NCBI GenBank assembly: GCA_965153455.1
Contig: OZ234497.1
Coordinates: forward strand, 3,906,001 to 3,970,000
Source: Sphagnum compactum
Lineage: Eukaryota > Bryophyta > Sphagnopsida > Sphagnales
DNA: 64,000 nt
Reading direction: 5' to 3'
The position numbers were made by a program, and so were the translations under genes. Positions 1 to 10,439 of the stretch are shown here, piece by piece (position 1 is the first letter of the stretch; each line of letters opens with the position of its first letter). The notes under the pieces were generated by a model. That model searched no databases. It had not been told where the DNA came from and worked only from the letters and a program-made list of their open reading frames with translations.

Positions 1-489
1 TTTTGACACCTTGAAATGAAGTCAGCTGTGTATTTTGATGGGTTTACTTTATTTTGGGGGTTAAAACTTAGTTTTAATTTTACATTATAAAGTGATTAAC
101 ATTTTTAACAAATGTGTTTTGCATGATGAGTTGAAAACATTTTGATGTTTCATATAAATATGTAAACATCAAAACATATTTTTTTACTGAATATACATTT
201 TTGTATTTTTTCAGATATAGAGGATTTGTTTTTGAAAGAATGGCCTTAATTTGATAGATTTCTGAAAAAAATTCAAATCACTAGATTTTTACAACATGTT
301 CCGACAAGAAGCCCAAATAAAAAAAGATTCCTAAATTTTTTTACTTTCATGTTTAGTCTATAGACAAATTCAGTTAAATTTGACTACATCACAAATTTTG
401 AAGGGGAAAAAAACATTGCAAACCATATCAAATTAACATGAATGAAAGAAAAGTTTGAACTTTTGCGATTAATTCAAACTTAGAATTCT

Positions 490-690
490 TCCAACCAACA
501 AACTTCACCTTTGTGGGGATGTTCAATAAATGTGGTAATGCGACACACTCCAAGAAGCCAGGCATTGTAATCATGAACGAACATATTACACAAGGTGGCA
601 ATGATTCTAACATCTCTGGCATTATTTTGGTACAAATGAAATGTGGGCAAGGGTATATTGTGCGAGGCATTGGAAACATGAGGTAAAAGA
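490..690 (+). pseudogene. PPR-like relic (D1 left copy)
   Basis: The plus-strand frame reads NFTFVGMFNKCGNATHSKKP and then HITQGGNDSNISGII and QMKCGQG, resembling the fern/gymnosperm PPR pattern of FTFVGVLNAC, HEQIIQ, MYAKCGS. No start, no downstream motif in frame and many non-consensus residues, so it is a decayed fragment. The same relic lies in the other D1 copy, so decay preceded the duplication. It could be chance similarity; confidence is moderate. Confidence 0.5.
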
Positions 691-3260
691 TTTTGCTTTG
701 AAAATTGTGTTGGGGACCAAAAGTGTCGGCCTTGCTCAGTGATTGCATGATTCATTGTAATGAACACATGAGAAGAGGCATTTTGAACTGAATTCTTATG
801 TTCTAAGGTCCTTGGAATGTTTCAACTACGCAACCTTGCTGCTACTAGCAAATTTGGATTTCAGTTGCCAATGTCCAACAATGAAGGTAATATGAATTTG
901 GAGTAAAGGAACAACCATGCTAACCCTTCCAACATTCATACTGTGGCATCTTGATGTTTTGGTAGCACTATTTTGAATGCCCATTTGTGCTTTTGTCATT
1001 GTTGATTGGATGGTGTTTTCAACATTCTGCAATTTGCTACTAATAGAATTTGGAAGATTTGCTAAACTGTTAAAGTATTACTAAACTCAAAAGGCAATCA
1101 CATGTCTTCTAGTGTCCATTGGTCCAAATGTGTCCCATCCATCTTTGAATCATAAGTACTTAGATTCGTTTTATAGGTGTGCTTGAAGACTACCAATTTG
1201 TCAATTTAAAGTTCAAGCTAGTTGTAGCATAGAGGTAAATGAATACGTAGTCCTTCAAATGCCCAACAAATATAAGACAACATTGCTAAAAAAACCATTA
1301 CAATAGTTGCACTAGAAAGAAATAATTTCTTGTTGTTTGCATAAAGAATTATTTTACTAAGTTCACAAAACTCTCAACACCATCTCTGAAATTTTCCACA
1401 CACTATTGCATCAACACCATCCTTAATCCTCTCACGCCTCTTTATACACACCACCATTGTCAACCTCTTTCAAAATGAACTTCCAACACCCCCACATTGA
1501 CAATTTAAAAACTTTTCACCATCCCAAGCTCTTTAGTTACAACACAACAATGTTCATGCTACACAAAACTTATTACGGCCCATCACCAAAAAACACAATA
1601 ATGAGATGAAAATACCACCATTGACTACGTCCTTTCCTAAAAGTAAAGGAAACAACATTGAAATTGACCAAATTGTAAACCCTAAAAGTCAAGAAAAACC
1701 CTGAATGTCCTTTGGTGAAAGACACCCACAAGGAAAATGATCCAGCGCAAACCCTAGAAAAAGAACCAAATTTCTGAGTTTATTTGGTAGAAATACATCA
1801 CAAATGAAATGACCAACTGTAAATTCAAAAAAAGACCTAAAATCCTAATTTCTTGCTACCAAAACCCTGACTTTATTTAGTAAACAGACAGCAGACTCAA
1901 AGTGACCAACTGCAAGCCTCAGAGAAGGACTAAAATCCTTAGTTCTTGCTTTCAGCAATCCTGCCTTGGGTGAAGGAGCACCCACACGGGTACCATGGTA
2001 AAAACAAAAAAACCCCTCAATCCATTTAAACTGCTTCTAAATAATTAGAAATATCCGTATACTTAGACTAAATCAAGGGGTCTCTGACTCGAAATCTAAC
2101 ACCCCTTGGGCTTAATATGACCCTCTTCAATGCAAATCCTGACTCTGTTTAGTAAAACGCCAGCACCCAAAAAAACAGCCAACTTGTAAACCCCAAAGTA
2201 TGAACTACTACTACTACCTTGCCAATCTTGAAACCTGGCCCGGATATTTTCTAATGTATCTGGGGCTACTCCTACAAAAACATATTATGGCCATTGGGCT
2301 TCTATGAAAATGGGAAGTGCTTTCCATTTTCATAAAGTCCAAAGATCAAATTTCGATTTTTTCAAATGATATCCAGCGGGTACCGTCCGGGTATGCTGTC
2401 ACTGATGGCAGCTTTATGGAAATTTGGGACTCCATTGGCTGCTACATTGGGGTCCTTTTTTTCTGTAAAGCACTCGTCCTGGGGTTTTACCCTACCCCTT
2501 ATCTTTTACCACAAATCCAGACTTTTCTTTGGCAAAAGAGAGAGAGAGAGAGAGAGAAAAAAAGCAGTTCAAAAGAAAATAACCAACAGTAAAAAAAACC
2601 GTAGACTAAACGACAGTAAATCCCGTTTTTCTTGCCATGCAAAAATATGCAGCACAATTGAGTAACCAACTGCAGAAAAACCTAAAGCAACTGCAAAACT
2701 CATGCAAAAATGAAGTAAAATCCTATTTCCCATTGCCATAAGTCCTGGCTTTTCTTTGGCACCATTTTTTTTTTAAAATGACAAAAACAACCCAAGAAAA
2801 AATGAAATAAAATGCTTATTTCTTGCTAGCAAAAAATCCTGATATTTCTTTTGGAAAAACTAAAAAACAGTATAAACAAAGAAACCCAAGCAAAAGTGAA
2901 ACTAAAATACCTATTTCTTTCTTGCTCCCAAAAAGCTCCGGAGTTTGCTTCGCAAAAACACTGCGAGCAACTCTAAGACCACCCAAGAAAATATGAACTA
3001 AAATCCATATTTCTTTTGGCAAGAAATATAAAGAATAAAAGAACATAATCAACTGCAAGAAAACGAAAACCCAAGAATTAAAAAAAATACAAAAATTTCT
3101 TTTCTTTGTAGGTACCCAAAAAAGTCCTCAGTTTGTTTGGCAGAAACACAGAGACCAACTGCAAAACCAACCAAGGGAAAAGAAAAAGAAAAAGAAACTA
3201 ACGATAATTCCTAATTTCTTGCTACCGAAATTTGGCAACACCACACGATAATGACTTACA
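691..3260. other. Noncoding 5' flank in D1, simple repeats
   Basis: AT-rich, with no supported gene. From about 1700 to 3230 a loose motif recurs: 'aaatcctgactttgtttggcaaaa' type sentences with CCAACTGCAA and CCCAAG, spaced about 60-120 bases apart, apparently a decayed tandem array. A (GA)n run lies at 2529-2558. A relic of the family A small element is at 1969-2125. Confidence 0.6.
1969..2125 (+). mobile_element. Family A inverted-repeat element, right end lost
   Basis: Begins with GGGTGAAGGAGCACCCACAC followed by GGTACCATGG, then the family interior (TCCATTTAAACT, TCTAAATA, GACTAAATCAAG, GTCTCTGACTC). The complementary right terminus seen in other members is not recognisable. Confidence 0.6.
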
Positions 3261-3264
3261 CTCT

Positions 3265-3495
3265 AAAAATCAGCTCTTGCGTCCACACATTCTCAAACCG
3301 CATGCTCACGTTCATGTCGAGCGTTCTCACGTTCACGTCATACATTCATACGTTCTCAAACGGCGGTGTTACGTTCATATCGAGCATTCACACGGTCACA
3401 TCTAGATTGCACACATTCGCATCCAGAGTTCACACGTTGGCACCCATAGCTCAAACGTTGTCACCCAGAGTTCACACTTTCGCATCCATTGGTCT
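3265..3495 (+). repeat. 21-bp minisatellite upstream of the pseudogene
   Basis: About ten imperfect units of roughly 21 bases resembling GAGTTCACACGTTCACATCC. When translated they give a 7-residue pattern (HTFTSRV), which explains the spurious open frame there. The array ends about 640 bases before the pseudogene ATG. Confidence 0.85.
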
Positions 3496-4136
3496 CGTTG
3501 GCTGCGAACTAGGTAGCAGCCTTTTGTTTTATTGGCAAAGTTTCGCCAAAGAGCGAAATAAAATGAAAAAAATCGGATTTTTTATTTATTTCGGAAGCTG
3601 TCAATCGCCAGAAGTGATAAAAAATAGTCAAAATCGCCAGATTTCTGCAATTGGTTTTCAGGGTTAAGGATTTTTACTTCGTATGTGGTTTATAGTCGTA
3701 CTTGGCTAAATCTTCGTATGTATGATCGCCGCTTTTTCTACATCTTCCTATGGATGAAGCCAATTTGGCTACCAAAAAAATTGTAGAAAAAGGAATCTAG
3801 TAAGTAGGGAACTCAGTGATTCTTTTACTGGCGAAATGTCGCCAAAAAGCCAAATTGAAAATTGAAATTTTCGACAAAAAAAGCGATTTTGGAGATTTTC
3901 AGTAGTCAGAAATGAGGTACAAAAATCCCTGAAAAAAACACTGGTAGGCAGGGTTTGTGCGAGAAGACGAGACGTCGAGACTCGAAAGCGTCGGCGCTCT
4001 CCTTTTGCCCCTTTCTTCTTGTTCTTCTTCCTCTTCGCCTGCGACAAAGCGCGCACTTCTTCCTCTCTCCCACAGGCGTGTGAACTAGACTTCTGTCGCA
4101 GACTCGGCAACGGCAGCGGCAACGGCAGCAGTGGCG

Positions 4137-5760
4137 ATGGAGGTCCATAGTTTCGTCTTCTCCGCGCATTCCTGCCATGCTCCTTTTACACCAAGAAACT
4201 CCTCCTCCTCTTCTCCTTCTTCTTCTTGTTGCGGTTCCTATTCCTCTGGCTTTGTGGCTTCTTCCAAGCTCGCGCTCAAGCAGTCGGAATTCCACCGAGG
4301 GCAGCGGGAATTCGTGTTTCCTCCACGTCTAGAGCTTCGGCTGTGGCAAGTGGGAAGCAGAGCGGCGGGGTGAGGAGTCAGGCGCAGGTGACGTAGCGGG
4401 AGGTGGGGAAGGTGAAGAAAGAGGACAAGCGGGAGCAGCGACGGGGAAGATCCGTTCAAGGCGTTGAGTCAGGTTTGTGCGCTGCTAGGGACGCAGTGGG
4501 GTGATGAAGGAAAAGGCAAGTTCGTTGACATCCTAGCAATACGCCATGACATCGTTGCTCGCTGCCAGCTTTCCCTTTAAGCCTCTATTTTTTGCTTTCT
4601 TTTTCCTTCTCCTCCTCCTGCTCTCAGTTGCAATTGACCTAGTTCATGGCTTTGCGGCTTCTCTGCATTGGTGCAGAGGAGAGGCGATGGAAGATACATG
4701 TCCGAACATCATGGAATGTGTACCTGGGAGCATGGTCTTAAGAATCCCTTTTCTTTGTTTGACACTGGAATCCCTGTTTTGTCAGGGAGGTGCAAACGCT
4801 GGCCACACAATCTATAATGATAAAGGTGTGAAGTTTGCACTTCACTTGGTGCCATCGGGGATACTGAATACGCAAGCTATATGTGTGGTTGGCAATGGAG
4901 TAGTGGTCCATCTCCCAGGTTTCTTCAAAGAGATTGATGGTTTGGAGGCACGAGGTGTATTGTGCACAGGCAGACTTTTTGTGTCAGACCGTGCACACTT
5001 GCTGCTTGATTTGCATCAGACTGTGGATGGATTGCAGGAGGCAGAGCTTGGAGGTGACATGATTGGGACCACAAAGTGTGGAATTGGTCCCTGCTCTGCT
5101 AGCAAAGCAATCTTGAAGGCTTCCGTGTGGGTGACTTCCATAATATGGACACATTCCGGAGCAAGTTGGAGATCCTCTTCAAGGATGCTGCTAACCGATT
5201 CAAGGACTTTGAGTACAATGACTCAGTTTTGGATGCAGAGGTGGAGAACTATAAGAAGTTTGCCAAGAGATTAGAGCCCTACATTGCAGACACTGTGCAG
5301 TATATTTCTAATGCACACACTGTAGGCAAGTGCATCCTCATTGAGGGTGGGCAGGCTACCATGCTGGATGTTGATTTGGGACATATCTGTTTGTGACATC
5401 ATCGAATCCTTCAGTTGGTGGAATCTGCACAGGCCTTGGCATTTCTCCCAAACGCCTTGGTGACATTATTGGTGTTGTATGTCTCCTATGTTTTCTTGTT
5501 AGGTTCTTTGCAAGGGAGAGTCCTTGCTGTTGTGTGAATTTGTGGAACCAACAGATGTTCTAAATCTCTTATGATACTCTCCAAGTTCTCAGGAAGGTTT
5601 CCAGGGCACTTGTGTGCAGAGTTTGCCTAATGGGGTTGGATGGTGGATATGCTTCAGACTGGATTGTACATCCATACAGGTGGAAGGTTTGAGGTTCAGG
5701 GTTTACTGGTGACATTGTATTTCAGTGATATGGAGTGTGTTGCATATAAGAATCAATGCA
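4137..5760 (+). pseudogene. Truncated adenylosuccinate synthetase pseudogene
   Basis: Near-identical copy of exons 1 and 2 and part of intron 2 of the gene at 51943-54289; exons 3 and 4 are absent because the duplication stops inside intron 2. The upstream start ATG is lost, leaving the second Met at 4137. Exon 1 lacks one G near 4315 (frameshift), carries CAG to TAG at 4394-4396, and lacks two bases near 4430. The exon 1 donor is CT instead of GT at 4569-4570. Exon 2 (from 4786) has lost one base near 5112-5120 and one T in the run near 5375, each shifting frame. The conserved Arg of GTTKRGIGP is Cys. The purine-nucleotide motif WGDEGKGK is still readable. It cannot encode the enzyme. Whether it is transcribed is unknown. 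Confidence 0.95.
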
Positions 5761-5868
5761 ATGTCATAAACAATTAGAAGGAATCCTTGAAACTATAGCA
5801 AAGATGATTAAGCAATATACTTCGGCATGCAAAGTCCAACAATGGATCATGAACAGAAAGACAAGTAA

Positions 5869-8800
5869 TTAGGGGATGATGCTCAATGCTTTGTCATTAT
5901 CGTCATAGCTTTGTTTCTTAGGCTTCATGAAGAAAGCAGCATCCTCCTTCCATGGCCATGAGAAATGGTCAAAGCAATCAACGTGTCTGCAAACAGACAA
6001 CATGAAACATGAGATCATAAAAATGTCTGTCAGACCACGTGGAACTCTGGGCCTATGAAAAATTATGTATACGTTCTTCAAAGTTTTCAGTAAGAAGCAG
6101 TCAGACCAGAAGTGTTAGGCGCATGTATCTCGAACTACCAACATATAGTCGAGGAATCATGGAAAGAGGATGAGCACCAGAAGAACTCATTGAAATCATC
6201 ATATTCTGCAATGCTGAATGTGACGCTACACCATTCGCATTGTTATGAGCCTACTGCAAAACCCAACCAAAACCATGCAGCTCATTTCCTACCACAACGT
6301 AATAAGGAATGCATAATCAACTCACACCTCAGTCAACCTGACATGTAACACCAACAAAAAACTTGCACTCCATGTTGATGATGAGCACAAACAAGTAAAA
6401 AAAAAGCATCCTAGAGCTGTGATGCATTATGAGGACGTGAAACCAAAGCTCACCATGGCCACAATCTGATATACAGGGGTGAGAACCTGCTCCAAGAAAC
6501 ATAATTCTCTACTGCCATCTTCACTTGGCTAGGCTGTCTGTGATGACCACTCCACCTCCTCTTTCCATTACAACTCATCTATTGTCCATGGACAACCAAC
6601 AAAACAAAATACCAACAACAATAAGGGTCAATGTGAAGGTTGGTCATCCCTGAACAAAACTAGAGTCAATCAAACACAAAGAACCAGAGATTCCAGGAAT
6701 CATTTCTAACTGTGTCAATGTGTTGTTATTTCCTGGTGACACCAAAGGACAGAAACCACTCATGATATAGGAGCCTAGCATACTCTTCTAGCAGACTGCA
6801 CTACAGAAACATTCAGGATGGACTTTGCCACTAAAAAACTGAGATAGTTCTGAGAATTATTTTTGGTCTAGAGACTCATGTCAAATGTTCCTTGGTATAC
6901 AATTTCAGGCAACCCGATTTCAGGCAACAGAAGATACATAAGAGAGACAACATTTGCATGATGCTAATAAAATTCGTGCTGTGGTTTTTTTCACACTCAT
7001 GCAGCCAAGATCTTCACATCTACAATAAATTGAGAAGAAGACTTACATGGTGGAAGATGTAACACAAGCACTCTGGCATGAACTGAAGATTTGCTGCCTC
7101 TCCCCATGTTAAAAGATGCAGAGCAATCAAATAAATCTTTTCTTGTGGTGTGGCATCCCTGCACCTCCCAAAAAACTGAAGATCAGAAAAACCCCGACTG
7201 TAGTGTTAAATGTCTTGGGCTGTAGCACTCTACAATAGCTCTGCCAACTTCCTAGTCTTCATGTAGGTTTATACAATTAGCTCTCAAGGGAGAAGGTAAT
7301 ATATCTCACAGAGATTGCCAAGAACTCCCCACAACAACAACACCTTAGAAGGTTCACCATTTAGTTGGTTCTAGTAAAACCAAAACTAACACAACAAGAC
7401 TGAGTGCAATGGGAGGGGAGGAGATATTAATGTATTAGGTCTTCTTAGGCTTGGGCTCCTTCAACACAAAGTCACCCCACCGCATGTAATTTCCAAGAAC
7501 CCGTTCATAGCCATCATCAACATTAACAGCTCATCGACAGCAACAACCTAAAATCCAAAGTACAAAACATGCTTCAATCTCACAGGCACCTTAACTGCCA
7601 AGACATTACCTCCTAAAGAATAAACAAAATGAAAGGCATCTTGAACAAATTCCATCTACAAATGTATATACATCACCATATGGCAACAACACTGCTATAA
7701 CCTGCAACTTCAATGCTCTGCCTTTTGGCAAAATCACCACAAAATTAGCATGAAAAAATCTCTGGAAGAACCCAACAAGCCAAAGTACCTCTATGCGCCC
7801 ACCATCATGGAGTACACCCTTGTGTGATTGTGAACTTGCCAATAGTAAGATGAGATGTTCTTGCTAATTTGCCACATTGTCTTTCTATGGACATAATAAG
7901 ATATACAGATTGAGCTTGAGGAGTTTGGTGCTGCTCAAAATATAATCCCTCAATCTATGTGTGCAAGTATATGACCTTCATTCTTGCCTTCAGCATTGGA
8001 GTTCAAAATAGTCACAAGCTCCTCACAGGAGCAGAACATCATAGCATAGCAAGATCCCAAACCTTAAACCCTCTTATTCTTCAAATACATTCACAAAGAA
8101 GCAGATCACACATGTGCCCCAGTAGCTAAATACCTGATATTCAAAACCATCTTATATTGGAAAATACCACTTTGGTAGACAACGCTGTTGCTAGTTGCTA
8201 CTACATCAATCCCAGTTTAGTGGAAACATTTGTACCTGAAAACAGAACAAGTAATGTACGAAATCAAAGACATCCAAGTTCCTGTTCTCAAGCATGATAT
8301 AGTCATATGGAAACCTTGGTGAGCCTTCGGTATATAGTAAGGCTTTCGTGGCACCTATCACCTATTCACAACAATCCAAAGATCCCAATCAGTCCTCATC
8401 ATCATGGAAACACGTATGCAGATTCTTCTTGCCAAAAAAACAAAAACTTCACAACAAGTCCACCACCTTGGTTCATTTATTTTATAGTGTAGCTACAGAT
8501 CTTGCAAGAAAATGGATACTGCAAGATTGAAGAGTTGCTACCTCAACTAGAAAAATAATTGAAAGGATTGGAGACACCATCATCTTCCATTGGCAAGATG
8601 TTGTAAGCTTGGTGCTTCCTGATCTTCTTCGCATCTTCCTCAAATATCTCCTTCCCCTGTTAAAACAATAATTTGCACTTCAGACCCACGTTGCTGCTAA
8701 GACACAAAAGACACACCCCACATACCCGCACATCCAAAATCCTGCACTCTTACAGAGGATTTCACAATGCAAAACCATAAATGCTAAATCTTGTACCCCA

Positions 8801-10191
8801 AATTTACACAATGAAGATCAACATGTTTTATCATAGTCTCTTCCTCAATCTTCATCTTGAATCTGCTGGATGGCACTTGGGAGCTATATAGTCATAGATC
8901 AACTTACAAAAGCCAAACCAAGCTTAGCAACCTCAGCAGAATGGGCACCACTCCAAAGAGTCTGAATGACATCTTGAAGCATTTTGGAGATCTCGTGTGC
9001 TCTAATCAGCCTCTCTGATCTCCACTCTTGTCTACAACATCAAGACACTTCTCTATGAAAAAGCAGATGCCAACAACACATTTTGTTCTATTGATTTATG
9101 GATTCAGAAAAAAATGCCATGTCAGCAACAATGACAACAAACTGTAGTCTGAGGCTGAAGAGATGAATAGGAGGAGAAACCAGAAACAGACTGAAAGAAG
9201 ACGAGGAAGACAAAGATGACAAAAAATAACTATAATACAATTTTGGCATGCCACCAGAAGAAGTATTCTCTTGCTGCCACTACCTCTCCTCCTCTTCCTC
9301 AAGATTTGCAATATCAAGCCTCTCCTGGTACTTCTTGTAGTAGTCATAGATGACTTGAATGTTGTCTGTTCGGTCAAGCTTCTGTCCTTCTCTTTGCATG
9401 CACTTTTTCTACCAAGGAAAACACATAAAAACAATTTCATCTGAATCAAATGCACTGGAAATGCAGCTCCAGACATCAATTCATCACTTTGTTGCAACAA
9501 AAAATTACATCAAAGGTTTGTAGTGTGCACCTTCTGCAAATTAACATACACAAAACACAAAAATCAGAAGAAATTGTGGCACAAATTATGCTGTAATCCA
9601 TCCGCACCGAGCAGTCTATCCATAATCCAAAGACAGAAGTCACTTTCTCCTTCAGGGATGGCATTGCCTTGTAATAAATCTTCTATTGGAAGTGCTTGTA
9701 GAAAGTTTCTGCAGGTTGGCTATGGACCCATCCGGCAATTCTGTGCCCCAAAAACTATGCAATTCGTCGCACGATCTCTCTTTCTCTCTCTCTCAAATTG
9801 AATCGCAAGTGAGGTTTCTAGTGTTTTTTATCTGGCTGAGCTCGACAACAATTTGACATCCGCAGTGAAGAGGTTTTAATTGCACGACATCTCTAAAGAA
9901 AAAATGAATTCTTGAGAGTCCCGAGGAAGACTTACAGGTTTGTGCAACTTGAATGTTTTCAGGATCGATGTCTCTCGCTGCTTGCAGAATGGACTCGATG
10001 TTCGTCCGGTCTGAAAGGAACTGTGGTATCGTGTACAATGAGCGAGTGTAGTCGCTTCGTCTACTACTACCTATCTCCAAGCTCTCCCTTGCCTCCTGCG
10101 CTCACAACGCTTCTCCCACCAGCTGCTCCCAAAAGCCAAGCACACGCCTGGAGATCCGGTTGGGCCCCTGGGCAGATGTCGGCTTCTCCAT
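5869..10191 (-). pseudogene. Callose synthase (GSL8/GSL10-type) pseudogene, N-terminal exons only
   Basis: Eleven minus-strand blocks match, in order, the N-terminal cytoplasmic region of 1,3-beta-glucan synthases: 9936-10191 (TIPQFLSDRTNIESILQAAR), 9284-9408 (LDRTDNIQVIYDYYKKYQER), 8908-9031, 8546-8656 (RKHQAYNILPMEDD), 8236-8361 (LENRNLDVFDFVHYLFCFQ), 7789-7884 (KDNVAN, QEHLILLLA), 7435-7530 (YERVLGNYMRWGDF), 7047-7158 (LTWGEAANLQFMPECLCYIF), 6454-6486 (LTPVYQIVAM), 5869-5986 (FDHFSWPWKEDAAFFMKPKK). Most have GT-AG borders. In-frame stops: TGA 10102-10104, TAG 7864-7866 (at a Gln position), TAA 7435-7437. The exon for the SLAQ/GRGVLQFKTG segment, expected between the first two blocks, is not found. 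Family members are about 1,900 residues; only the first 350 or so are here. The rest is cut off where D1 begins. The retained introns rule out a processed copy. Confidence 0.88.
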
Positions 10192-10439
10192 GGCTGGCTT
10201 TTTGAGCCTCCTCCTTTTTTTTCTCTTGTTATGACAACAGAAGCCTCGAGTCACGAATTTGTCCTCCCTGATGATCCACAACAATTTGGAGGAGTGCACA
10301 CAATACTTGCATTTTTAACGGAGTTGCTGTCGCGTTTCCTGCTGCAAATGCTAAGAGCATTTGCGGCATTTGTGATCGAAAAATGGTTATCTTGTGAGTG
10401 CCCTGTCATTCAACACTCAATTGTGGTAATGTGAAGGTC

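Larger units (their letters stand above)
1..5762. repeat. Segmental duplication D1, left copy
   Basis: Aligns in the same orientation and almost without rearrangement to 47593-53594. It begins before the window edge and ends in intron 2 of the adenylosuccinate synthetase copy; homology is lost around 5760-5775. Differences are scattered substitutions, small indels and one extra promoter module in the other copy. It carries 5' flanking repeats, a 21-bp minisatellite and the pseudogene. Confidence 0.95.

Noticed and set aside
3251-3667. A 138-codon open frame
   Set aside because: Its regular 7-residue pattern comes from the 21-bp minisatellite, and the equivalent frame in the other D1 copy has a different sequence after the array.
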